Shown here in pieces: positions 44,078 through 52,942 of a DNA stretch of 64,000 nt. The stretch covers positions 372,001-436,000 of the forward strand of contig NZ_LR134418.1 of assembly GCF_900637865.1 (NCBI RefSeq). Reading direction: 5' to 3'. Both the position numbers and the translations under genes were made by a program. The notes beneath the pieces were generated by a model. That model worked only from the letters and a program-made list of their open reading frames with translations, did no database searches and was not told the origin of the DNA. Source of the DNA: Legionella adelaidensis (GTDB taxonomy: Bacteria > Pseudomonadota > Gammaproteobacteria > Legionellales > Legionellaceae). How positions within the stretch are numbered: position 1 is the first letter of the stretch; each line of letters opens with the position of its first letter.

Positions 44078-47000
44078 ATGTCCGATCCGACCCTCGAAGA
44101 TTATTTTAAACTTGTTAAAGAAAATTATCAGCAATATCTTGAACGCAACATGTTTACTCATCTTGAAATTCCAGGTGGGATAGAAAAAGCAAGCACGGTT
44201 AAAGAATGTGCGGAAAAAATTGCTGAATATCATCCAACAAAAAATAGATATTTAGAGAAAGCCATTACACAAGCCTCTTTCGGTACCAAGTTGGGTAGGG
44301 GAGCACTCGGAGCCCTAGTTGGTCTTGGGGTAGGTGGCATGGCTATGTATGCCCAAAAAAATACTTCCTTTCTCGACTTTCTAAATCCCATGACCGGCGC
44401 TAAAAATGCTATTGGTGGTGCATTTAGTGTTTTATTAGGTATCGGGGTCGGTACTTTAGTGTACAAAGCCCTTAACGCTAATCAAGAACCCGCTGAAGAA
44501 GATCTTGCCTGTATTTTAAGGGAGATGGAAAAAGCGGGCTTCAAAAGTGAAACATACATCAACTTATCAAAAGAACTCGTCAAACTATTCCATTTTAGAG
44601 AATGCCTTCTTATTGGTTTAAAAGATTTAACGGGTACAGACATGCGCCAAGAGTGCAAGCAACAAATGGCTCAGCATGTAGATGAAAAAGACTTCGATTT
44701 AGCTATTGAGGTTTATTTTTTACAACAGTTAAATGCATTGTTTCAACAGGCTTTTCAGGATATTTATCAGGAGCATGATCAGACCATTGAAAAACATAGT
44801 CAGGAAAGTCGATTGCAACAATGGCTCCGCTCACTTTTCGAGAACCCTTTAGAGAAAGAAAAATTTTCACAACAACTACAGATCCAATTCATGCAACAGT
44901 GTCAAAATTTTCTGGAAGCCGAAATGTCAGAATCCGGATTTTTTGCCAGTCATGCAACGACTCTAGCTACTTTTACCGGTTTAATAGCTGGAACCATAGC
45001 AGTCAGTGCTTCAGCTGCACTAATTGGGGGCCCCATTACTATTTCTATATTAGCCATAGGATTGGTAGCCGCTTGTGTAAGTTTTGCAGCATCTTACTCT
45101 TTATTTAATGATTCTGATTTTTTTCAATACAAACGGAGTGCTACCAATCGCGCTAACATAAAAAATATTGTGAGCAGCATCGAAAAAGAGGTGATACGCC
45201 TTAAGAAACGTATTGACTCTGTGACTGAAACCACCCCGACCGATATCAAACAATTAAGTAAATTTGACGAAATCACAAAACATTCATGGTTAGGTACGAA
45301 TCCTCATATGGCTAATGGTTCAGTATCTTCATGGAAAAGGGAGTATGCGTCTCGATATCGCCATAATGAAGTAATTGAAATAAATTTACGCGAGTTGGTC
45401 ACAGGATTAATTACAAAAGCAGGAGAACAAACCAAACAACTTCAACAAGAGTTAAGAAGGAGTGGGACGCTTAGTCCACAATATAATAAATTACCCCTAT
45501 TTATTGAAACAACTCTTGCTTATTTAAAAGAACCTAAAAATAAAACATTTGTAAATAAATTTGAATTCATCGAAAAAATAAAACAGCAAACGCTGGAAAT
45601 TGTAGCTGTAATGGCTCCTGACGATTCTTTACCCCAATATCTGATTGATTTTTATACCAAGCCGGTAGGTCAAGGAGGATTAGGCGGCGCGTTACAAGAT
45701 TTACAACAAGTTAGAATTCTTGCACCCATTCCTACTGCTTCATACAGTTATGAACGCTCTCATCCTTACGAGAAATTACTCAGTACGGCACAGCGTTTCA
45801 ATTATGCCTTAACCCAAATCCAGAATCGCGAATTTATTTTAGCCGGTGATTCTACTTATCGTGAAATGCTTGGTCTCGGCGTACAAACTTCCTCTGACGA
45901 TCTCGAAGGGAAAATAAACGAGGAAAACATCCAAAAGTATTTGGATGAATCTTTTGCTTTTCTTTACTACTTAAACCAAGTTGTCAGTAGCCATCACACT
46001 GTTAAAACATTAGACGAATCTTTAGTTAACAGTAATGAGTTTAATTTATACCGTATGCTGTTAATTAAGCAATTAGCGTCTCTTGCTGATCCTAAAAACC
46101 TGCGGGTTACAGCAGAAATAAGAAAGAAAATTAAAGTTTTTATTGAAGAAAAATTAAAATTAGATGCCGAAGTAGTATTTGATAATGTAACAAATGAATC
46201 TTTATTTTGTCCAAGAGATACAACGGGGCCAACGGTTGACGGGCTATTAAATGAAAAATTGCCGGAGAAAAATCTTGAATTTATTGCTGATGCAATCCGT
46301 CTTGATTTAGCTTATTGCTCTAAACCATTTACTGCAAAAATACTCATTGAAGATTGTGTCAGTCTAAAAGACAGCGAACAACGAGTATTTGCTTATCATT
46401 CACAAGCGTATTTCCTACCCGAGAGCACTCCCGAATATCCATCTAAAATTAAACATACTATTGAGTGCACCAAAGAGTTAATCAAAGATATGGCAAACAA
46501 ACATGTTTTGAAAACATCCGGTGCCTTTCTTTGTTATGTTGAAAATGTCCTGAGTGAGGTTCAACGCATCAAAGCTCTTATTAAACAATATGATGATCAG
46601 CTTCCACTAACCTCTGGAAAAAAAGAAGGGGACTTTAATTCGCAACACTTACAAGAAGCATGGGAAGCCATGGAAGTCTATACCCAGGAACTTACTCTAA
46701 TGGTACAAAAAATGAAATCGGAACCTGGGTCACGTGATTCCGTACAATTTGGAAAATTCGGACAAAGACCCTCCTATCGAGAGCTATATGGAGAAAGGTG
46801 GGCACTTTGGGATGAAGGGGGAGAAGAGACTTACCATTATGCGGAAAAAAAGCAAATCCCCAAAAACCAAATTGAGTTATTTATTGCTCATCTTAGAAAA
46901 TATGAGAAGGAGCGAAGAGAGAGGCCCGATATCTCGCTATTTAATTTTTTTAGTTACTCAAAAGCGGCTAAAATTAAAGCAGCCAATGATTTGATTAGCG

Positions 47001-47215
47001 CCTTAACAAACTTTTTAGAGAATAAGCCAATCGAGCTCGCGTTTTTAGACAATAACATATATCAAGATGGAGAGTTAGCAAAGACTATTAGAACCCATTT
47101 AAAAGCGTTAGGGTTAGGCGATAACATAGATATAAAAGATTTTTTTACTACTTATACGCTGTTTCCGTGCACGGAAAGGGAAATTGCCCAAACTCCTACA
47201 GCAATAGCAGGATAA
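44078..47215 (+). CDS. large membrane-containing protein of unknown function
   Basis: The 1045-residue protein has two hydrophobic glycine-rich hairpins: residues about 68-130 (LGRGALGALVGLGVGGMAM then a second helix) and about 290-345 (ATLATFTGLIAGTIAVSASA then a second helix). The rest is helical, charged and partly coiled-coil, without a signal peptide or catalytic motif I know. Large eukaryote-like or membrane-active proteins of this kind are frequent among Legionella Dot/Icm effectors, but the C-terminal tail (REIAQTPTAIAG) does not show a strong acidic secretion signal. It is single-gene, followed by a hairpin. Confidence 0.75.
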   Translation: MSDPTLEDYFKLVKENYQQYLERNMFTHLEIPGGIEKASTVKECAEKIAEYHPTKNRYLEKAITQASFGTKLGRGALGALVGLGVGGMAMYAQKNTSFLDFLNPMTGAKNAIGGAFSVLLGIGVGTLVYKALNANQEPAEEDLACILREMEKAGFKSETYINLSKELVKLFHFRECLLIGLKDLTGTDMRQECKQQMAQHVDEKDFDLAIEVYFLQQLNALFQQAFQDIYQEHDQTIEKHSQESRLQQWLRSLFENPLEKEKFSQQLQIQFMQQCQNFLEAEMSESGFFASHATTLATFTGLIAGTIAVSASAALIGGPITISILAIGLVAACVSFAASYSLFNDSDFFQYKRSATNRANIKNIVSSIEKEVIRLKKRIDSVTETTPTDIKQLSKFDEITKHSWLGTNPHMANGSVSSWKREYASRYRHNEVIEINLRELVTGLITKAGEQTKQLQQELRRSGTLSPQYNKLPLFIETTLAYLKEPKNKTFVNKFEFIEKIKQQTLEIVAVMAPDDSLPQYLIDFYTKPVGQGGLGGALQDLQQVRILAPIPTASYSYERSHPYEKLLSTAQRFNYALTQIQNREFILAGDSTYREMLGLGVQTSSDDLEGKINEENIQKYLDESFAFLYYLNQVVSSHHTVKTLDESLVNSNEFNLYRMLLIKQLASLADPKNLRVTAEIRKKIKVFIEEKLKLDAEVVFDNVTNESLFCPRDTTGPTVDGLLNEKLPEKNLEFIADAIRLDLAYCSKPFTAKILIEDCVSLKDSEQRVFAYHSQAYFLPESTPEYPSKIKHTIECTKELIKDMANKHVLKTSGAFLCYVENVLSEVQRIKALIKQYDDQLPLTSGKKEGDFNSQHLQEAWEAMEVYTQELTLMVQKMKSEPGSRDSVQFGKFGQRPSYRELYGERWALWDEGGEETYHYAEKKQIPKNQIELFIAHLRKYEKERRERPDISLFNFFSYSKAAKIKAANDLISALTNFLENKPIELAFLDNNIYQDGELAKTIRTHLKALGLGDNIDIKDFFTTYTLFPCTEREIAQTPTAIAG

Positions 47216-47217
47216 CT

Positions 47218-47239
47218 TTAAACCTTTTTCTAGGTTTAA
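47218..47239 (+). terminator. hairpin after the 1045-residue gene
   Basis: TTAAACCT and AGGTTTAA (47218-47225 and 47232-47239) pair perfectly around TTTTCT, starting 3 nt after the stop. No T-run follows directly, but a second, stronger hairpin comes next (47240-47278). Confidence 0.5.
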
Positions 47240-47278
47240 GCTGGTTCTGACACGTTTGAAGGCGAAGTCAGACCCAGC
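47240..47278. repeat. 12-bp imperfect inverted repeat between convergent genes
   Basis: GCTGGTTCTGAC (47240-47251) and GTCAGACCCAGC (47267-47278) pair with one mismatch around a 15-nt loop. GCGTTTTAAGTTTT follows. It lies between two convergent genes and could be a bidirectional terminator or a dispersed REP-like repeat; a genome search would decide. Confidence 0.6.
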
Positions 47279-47309
47279 GCGTTTTAAGTTTTGCAAACCT
47301 CAAAAAATA

Positions 47310-48467
47310 TCAAATAAATGCGTTGATGCCTGTTATATGTTTACCTAAAACTAATGTGTGAACATTGTCAGTTCCTTCATAGGTAAATACCGATTCTAAA
47401 TTTAACATATGGCGAATTACATCGTACTCCAAACTAATACCGTTAGCCCCTAATAAATTACGGCATTTTCTGGCAATTGCTAATGCTTCTCTGCAAGCAT
47501 TTCTTTTAGCCAAAGAAATCATCACCGGTGTTTCCCGGTTTTCCTCTTTCAAGCGTCCAATTCTTAAATTAAGGCATTGTGCTTTAATAATTTCACTATA
47601 CATATCCGCTAAATCTTTTTGGATAAGTTGATGTGCAGCTAGCGGTTTATCAAATTGTTTCCTCTCCAACAGATAGTTTTTGGTTTTATCAAAGCAGGCC
47701 ATTGCAGCTCCTATAGCGCCCCAGGCAATTCCATAGCGGGCTTGGCTTAAGCAACTGAGTGCCGCCCCTAACCCTTTTTCGCTGCCAGTTAAAAGATTTT
47801 TCTCGGGAATAAAAACATCATCAAAAAACAATTCGCCGGTAATCGATGCGCGTAATGACATTTTTAAATGAATTTCACGGCTTTCAAATCCTTTAAATTT
47901 TTTTTCTACAATAAATCCACGAATGCCTTGCTCTGTTTTCGCCCAAACAATAGCAATATCGGCAATAGTGGCATTAGTAATCCACAATTTAGAACCATTC
48001 AGCTTCCAGCCGCCTGCTACTTTAGTTGCATGAGTACGCATGCTGCCAGGATCCGAACCTGAGTCCGGTTCTGTTAAGCCAAAACAACCAATTATCTCCC
48101 CTTTCGCCATTTGCGGTAAAAAACGTTTTTTTTGCTCTTCCGTTCCATATTTAAAAATTGGATACATACACAGGGAACTTTGCACCGAAACAAAACTACG
48201 TAAGCCGCTGTCGCCTTTTTCTAATTCTTGGCAAACCAAGCCATACATAACATAAGAGGCATCGTTACCGCCATATTCCGAAGGTAACGTGAGTCCTAAC
48301 AAACCCATTTCAGCAGTCTTTTTGATAAATTCCTTGGGGAATTTAGCTTTTTCAAATGCTTCTGGTAAAAGCGGTACAACCTCATTATTGACGAAACGAG
48401 CAACGCTATCACGAATCATTCTTTCATCGTCATGCAATTGCTCATCAAGAAATAGTAAATCGTCCAT
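47310..48467 (-). CDS. gcdH: acyl-CoA dehydrogenase, glutaryl-CoA dehydrogenase-like
   Basis: This FAD enzyme of 385 residues shows the acyl-CoA dehydrogenase signatures CFGLTEPDSGSDPGSM and KLWITNATIAD, and a C-terminal TYEGTDNVHTLVLGKHITG in which Glu is the expected catalytic base. The wording fits glutaryl-CoA dehydrogenases, which act in lysine/tryptophan breakdown. I chose the ATG at 48467, which has AAGGA eight bases upstream; ATGs at 48473 and 48494 sit too close to or above that site. The gene overlaps the upstream E1 gene by 23 nt, suggesting an operon. Confidence 0.88.
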   Translation of the reverse strand: MDDLLFLDEQLHDDERMIRDSVARFVNNEVVPLLPEAFEKAKFPKEFIKKTAEMGLLGLTLPSEYGGNDASYVMYGLVCQELEKGDSGLRSFVSVQSSLCMYPIFKYGTEEQKKRFLPQMAKGEIIGCFGLTEPDSGSDPGSMRTHATKVAGGWKLNGSKLWITNATIADIAIVWAKTEQGIRGFIVEKKFKGFESREIHLKMSLRASITGELFFDDVFIPEKNLLTGSEKGLGAALSCLSQARYGIAWGAIGAAMACFDKTKNYLLERKQFDKPLAAHQLIQKDLADMYSEIIKAQCLNLRIGRLKEENRETPVMISLAKRNACREALAIARKCRNLLGANGISLEYDVIRHMLNLESVFTYEGTDNVHTLVLGKHITGINAFI

Positions 48468-50682
48468 TTTCATTTTCCTTATTTGAACTTTCAAACGAAA
48501 GTGCAGCTATAATGATAGTCTCTTTACTCGGAAGTAAATACTGCCAAGCATTTCCCAAAGGGATAAAACAATCTTCTCCAACTACCCGTTTTATATTTAA
48601 TTGAGGAGAAGCTTCCTCTATTAATAAAGTCATCACCCCTTCACTAATAGAGGCGCTTTTTCTTCCTTCATCTACGATTAGTATATTTTTTGCACCGGCA
48701 ATTTCGCGCAATATAGCCTCCTTTGGGAGAGGGCAAAGCCAATGGAGATCAATAATTTTTATGGAGGTTTTATACTTTTCTCGTAAGATTTTTTCAGCTT
48801 GCCGCGAAAGATAGTAGCCATTAGCATAAGTAATAATGACTGTTTCTCCTTTCCCGAAAGTACTCACCTCACCAAACCGAATTTTTTCTTCAAGGGAAGG
48901 GTACTCAAATAGCCATTGGTTATCGCCCGTCTCATGTAAATCCTTTGTCATGTATAAAGCAATAGGCTCTAGAAATACAACGATCCTTCCTTCATTCTGG
49001 GCTAGCTCCATAGAAGTCCGTAGTAGCCTAGCTGCATCAGGGCCATTGGATGGGCATGCCACAATTAGGCCCGGGATATCCCTTAATACAGCTATTGAAT
49101 TATCATTATGAAAATGACCGCCAAAACCTTTTTGATAGGCCAAGGCAGCAATACGTATGACCATAGGATTTTTATATTGACCATTGGAAAAGAAAGATAA
49201 GGTGGATGCTTCGCCTCGCAATTGATCTTCAGCATTATGTAAATAGGCCAAAAACTGTATTTCTGGCACAGGCAAAAAACCATTATGCGCCATACCAATA
49301 GCCGTCCCTAATATAGTTGTCTCATCTAACAAAGTATCAAAAACACGTCTTTGCCCAAAACGCGCTTGTAAATCTGCGGTGACGCGATAAACGCCCCCTT
49401 TTTTACCCACGTCCTCCCCAAAAATAACCATTTGCGGATACTGCAACATTAAATCGGTCAATGCAAAATTAATGTGGTGGCTGAGGTTCCTTTTAATTGC
49501 TAATTGCGGAAAGCTATCAGCAAAAGTAATTTTTCGTATTGCCTCAGAGGGTAAGGGGTACCGGTGCACTTCTATAACTTTGGGAACCAGAGCGGACATA
49601 ATGGCTGTGGCCGAGTTTAATTGTTCACTATAAGCTACTTCAATTGCTTTGGCTTGTATCAATTCTTGGTTATCTTCATATAAATGTTGAATACTATCTA
49701 AAGTCATCCATCCTGCTCTGTATAAAAGACCTGCAGTATGAAGCAATGGATCATTTGCCTCTGTTTCTTCAATTTCTTTAAGGCTATGGTATTGCGTCTC
49801 AATATCCGAACCGGCATGTCCCAAAAGACGGACACAACGCATGTGGAGGAAAACTACCTGCTTTCTTTGTCTTGCTATTTTCTCAGCCAACTTCGCTTGC
49901 ATAAAGCAATCAGCTAAATTTAAACCATCACATGCTAAATAATGGATAAATGGACGATTTTTTATCGTTTCCTCCACCCAATTCTCAGGAGTAGGCACTG
50001 AGATTCCAATCCCATTATCCTCACAAATAAGAACCAATGGTAAAGGATATGCATTTTGTGCAATCCAACTGCACGCATTAAGTGTTCCTTGTGTGACGGA
50101 ATGGTTTATAGAAGCATCTCCGAAAGAGCAAATAATCACTGAATCACTTGGTAATTTGGCTTCAATCCCTAATTCTTTCGCGCGACGAATAGAAAAAGCC
50201 ATTCCTAATGCTTTTGGTAAATGGGAAGCAATGGTGGATGTTTGCGGTGGAATATTTAATGGCACACTGCCTAATACTTTATGCCTTCCTCCGGCTATGG
50301 GATCTCTTGCCGCAGCTACAAATGACAAAAGCACATCTTCTACCCCGTCACAGCCTGGAAATTGTTTTGCCCTTTGTAGAAAAAAAGCAGCACTACGATA
50401 ATGAAGGAAAGCCATGTCTGAATTTTTAAACACATAGCCAAAGACCGCATTCCCCTCATGCCCGCTGCTACCAATCGTATAGTAGGCTAACCCTTTTTCT
50501 TTTAATTGCCGGGCTATTAGATCAAGTTGGCGGGATTTAATTTGGGTATCAAACAAATCCAAAGCTGTTTTTTTACTTAAACCCGATTCAGCAAGAGTAA
50601 TAGCGCTTCTAGGCGTGGGAAAGTCTCCTTGCTTAACTCGTTCTAAAAACAGCGTATCAATAATGCTTGCCCTGTCTAACAT
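48445..50682 (-). CDS. fused alpha-beta 2-oxoacid dehydrogenase E1
   Basis: The 745-residue protein joins an E1-alpha half (residues 1-370; SSGHEGNAVFGY, HYRSAAFFLQRA, and a thiamine-diphosphate motif GDASINHS with GDA in place of the usual GDG) and an E1-beta half (from about 395; IFGEDVGKKGGVYRVT, FDTLLDETTILGTAIGMAHNG written in part). The C-terminal transketolase domain carries VDEGRKSASISEGV. It resembles branched-chain or related 2-oxoacid dehydrogenases. No E2 or E3 gene is adjacent. Coupling to the acyl-CoA dehydrogenase suggests amino-acid catabolism. Confidence 0.88.
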   Translation of the reverse strand: MLDRASIIDTLFLERVKQGDFPTPRSAITLAESGLSKKTALDLFDTQIKSRQLDLIARQLKEKGLAYYTIGSSGHEGNAVFGYVFKNSDMAFLHYRSAAFFLQRAKQFPGCDGVEDVLLSFVAAARDPIAGGRHKVLGSVPLNIPPQTSTIASHLPKALGMAFSIRRAKELGIEAKLPSDSVIICSFGDASINHSVTQGTLNACSWIAQNAYPLPLVLICEDNGIGISVPTPENWVEETIKNRPFIHYLACDGLNLADCFMQAKLAEKIARQRKQVVFLHMRCVRLLGHAGSDIETQYHSLKEIEETEANDPLLHTAGLLYRAGWMTLDSIQHLYEDNQELIQAKAIEVAYSEQLNSATAIMSALVPKVIEVHRYPLPSEAIRKITFADSFPQLAIKRNLSHHINFALTDLMLQYPQMVIFGEDVGKKGGVYRVTADLQARFGQRRVFDTLLDETTILGTAIGMAHNGFLPVPEIQFLAYLHNAEDQLRGEASTLSFFSNGQYKNPMVIRIAALAYQKGFGGHFHNDNSIAVLRDIPGLIVACPSNGPDAARLLRTSMELAQNEGRIVVFLEPIALYMTKDLHETGDNQWLFEYPSLEEKIRFGEVSTFGKGETVIITYANGYYLSRQAEKILREKYKTSIKIIDLHWLCPLPKEAILREIAGAKNILIVDEGRKSASISEGVMTLLIEEASPQLNIKRVVGEDCFIPLGNAWQYLLPSKETIIIAALSFESSNKENENGRFTIS

Positions 50683-50853
50683 TTATTTCCTTAATTCCGT
50701 ACTCCCAGCCTAAAGGCCCCAACAATACTCCATATCCTCGTTAGACCTTCCGACCAACCGCAGCTATTTTATTGATTAGAAATGGTTTATTCTTTTTGCT
50801 TCGACAAGGTCGATGAATGTTAGTATATTATAAATTTAGCTTATTGGATCTTT

Positions 50854-51027
50854 ATGCACTGGCTAATACGGATATTCATTATTCTTGGTATAAGTAGCTT
50901 AAATGGCTGCGGATACGATAAAATTGCTAATCGTGAAATAATTAATACCCCTGCGCAAAAAAATATTTTTTATATTGAAAATGATACTTGCCTGGATGTT
51001 ACCCACACACGCATCCGTTGTTATTGA
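50854..51027 (+). CDS. small lipoprotein of unknown function
   Basis: A 57-residue frame starts with a typical lipoprotein signal: hydrophobic LIRIFIILGISSL followed by the lipobox LNGC (Cys20). The mature part is about 38 residues, with two further Cys (DTCLDV and IRCY). The ribosome site is weak (GGA). The gene stands alone in the gap between two reverse genes, and its frame covers half of that gap. I recognise no family. The gene is called from the clear signal and lipobox. Confidence 0.55.
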   Translation: MHWLIRIFIILGISSLNGCGYDKIANREIINTPAQKNIFYIENDTCLDVTHTRIRCY

Positions 51028-51076
51028 GTAACTTCCCGGGAAGGCTTTACTCACAAACTATAGAGACTTGGCTGGT

Positions 51077-52243
51077 TTAGCGTCTGGCAAAAAGGGAGCC
51101 TATTTTTTCATTGTAACGAATTAAAAGCGGGGCACAAGCAAAGGAAATTAATAGAGCAGCGAGTACCACTTGTGAATAATCGAAAGAAAGCAATTTGCGA
51201 CTCAATGCCAAGGTTAGAATAGCAAAGCCAAATTCCCCACCCTGAGCTAAAACTATCCCCGTACGCACGCTCACTGCATTTTGATGCCTTGCCATTTTAC
51301 ACAATAAGATTATCAACAAGGTTTTACCCAGCAGAATAGCCAGGAGGGTCAACATTATCCAAACCCATGTTTCTCCCCACATTTTTATATTGGCTAGCAT
51401 ACCAATCGAGACAAAGAATAACCCAAGTAAAATATCACGAAATGGACGAATTTCGTCTTTGATTTGTTTACTATAATCAGTCTCAGCTAAAAAAATCCCA
51501 CTTAAAAAAGCTCCAAGTGCCAAGGTCATACCAAAGTTTGCAGTAATCCACGCAGAACCAATAGCGATAAATAAAACACTGATAGTAAATAACTCATCTT
51601 GCTTTGTAGGGTTTAAATAGCGAAATAACGGAATAAAAATCCAAAAACCAACACTGGCTAAAATACCAATAGCCAAAATTCCGCGTAAACTTGCCCATGT
51701 CATAGAATAAAGAACAGATCCGGCATCAAGGGCACTTAAACTTGCTAATATTATAAAAACGGGGACTACAGCTAAATCTTGAAATAAGAGAATACCAATA
51801 GCAGTTAAACCATGAGAAGAATTAACCTCTCCCTGCTCGGAGAGCTGCTTTATGACTAATGCTGTTGAAGACATGGATACAACGCAACCAATCACAATAC
51901 ATTGTACCAAAGGAATTTTAAGAATTAAGCCTACTGCCACCGTTAATACTATACAACTAATTACTTGACTCGATCCTAAAACAAACACCGCAAAACGTAG
52001 TTTGCGTAATTTGGAAAAAGAAAAATCAAGACCTATAGTAAACATGAGGAAAACGACCCCAAACTCAGCCAAAGCTTGTATCACTTCAGAATTAGGAACA
52101 AGCGCTAGAACATAAGGCCCTACAAAAACGCCTACTAATAAATACCCTAAAATTACCGGTAGGTTAAAAAATCGAAAAATACTATTTACAATGAGTACTG
52201 CCAGCAAAACAAGCAGTATCGTTTCCAGGACGGGATATTGCAT
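51077..52243 (-). CDS. Kef/CPA2-type monovalent cation:proton antiporter
   Basis: The 388-residue protein is almost entirely membrane helices (about 12) with the CPA2 features GYLLVGVFVGPY in the second helix, an FLMFTIGLDFS segment, and FQDLAVVPVF in the middle. Proteins of this family exchange K+ or Na+ for H+ across the inner membrane. The C-terminal nucleotide-binding TrkA-N/RCK domain found in KefB/KefC is absent; the protein ends soon after the last helix. The ion and its regulation cannot be deduced. Confidence 0.87.
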   Translation of the reverse strand: MQYPVLETILLVLLAVLIVNSIFRFFNLPVILGYLLVGVFVGPYVLALVPNSEVIQALAEFGVVFLMFTIGLDFSFSKLRKLRFAVFVLGSSQVISCIVLTVAVGLILKIPLVQCIVIGCVVSMSSTALVIKQLSEQGEVNSSHGLTAIGILLFQDLAVVPVFIILASLSALDAGSVLYSMTWASLRGILAIGILASVGFWIFIPLFRYLNPTKQDELFTISVLFIAIGSAWITANFGMTLALGAFLSGIFLAETDYSKQIKDEIRPFRDILLGLFFVSIGMLANIKMWGETWVWIMLTLLAILLGKTLLIILLCKMARHQNAVSVRTGIVLAQGGEFGFAILTLALSRKLLSFDYSQVVLAALLISFACAPLLIRYNEKIGSLFARR

Positions 52244-52544
52244 TTGTTTCCAAGTATTTTAGAATTTCTTTGAGTATAAGCTTAAGAATGATTTTCCTGG
52301 AACGGTTTTTTCTCAATTTTTATTATTGGCGAGAAAGCGCCTCGCAGTTGCTATATAGTGAGCAAGATGCCTACACCCACTACCAATAAGTAACTCTAAT
52401 CCGCTATAACGATAGATTATAGGAGAAATACTGACAATTACAGTTAGAATATTTACCCCAATTTAGCACTTTAATATTTTAAGTATAAATTTTTTCTCAC
52501 TTGTGGTTAAATCTACGTCATTTTTTTAATTACCGAGTTTTTCT

Positions 52545-52928
52545 ATGCAATACCGGCGCATGTTAAAATCTAAAATCCATAGAGCTACAGTGACCCAAGC
52601 AGATTTAAACTACGAAGGCAGTATTACGATTTCCCCGCAGTTGCTAAAAGCGGCCAACATTCTTCCCTATGAAGCTGTCAGTGTATGGAATGTCACCCAA
52701 GGTACACGTTTTGAAACCTATGCTATTGAAGGTATTCCTTATTCCAATGCTATTTGTGTTAATGGCGCAGCCGCCCATTTAGTAGCTCCAGGAGATATCA
52801 TCATTATTGCAACCTTTATTCAGTTAGAAGAAAAGGCTTGCTCGAATTACTTACCAAAAGCTGTATTTGTTGATGAAAACAATGAAATAAAACAAATAAG
52901 AGCAGAAAGCGTAGAGTTTAACGTTTAA
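52545..52928 (+). CDS. panD: aspartate 1-decarboxylase
   Basis: PanD makes beta-alanine from aspartate for pantothenate and coenzyme A synthesis. The 127-residue proenzyme has the self-cleavage site in YEGSITI (Gly-Ser, about residues 28-29), where Ser becomes the pyruvoyl cofactor, plus LHRA-like IHRATVT at the N-terminus and NGAAAHLVAPGD in the second half. The start MQYRRMLKSKIH aligns with the start of known PanD proteins. panB and panC are not adjacent. It converges with the GGDEF/EAL gene 14 nt away. Confidence 0.95.
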   Translation: MQYRRMLKSKIHRATVTQADLNYEGSITISPQLLKAANILPYEAVSVWNVTQGTRFETYAIEGIPYSNAICVNGAAAHLVAPGDIIIIATFIQLEEKACSNYLPKAVFVDENNEIKQIRAESVEFNV

Positions 52929-52942
52929 TTTGAGAAACAGGG

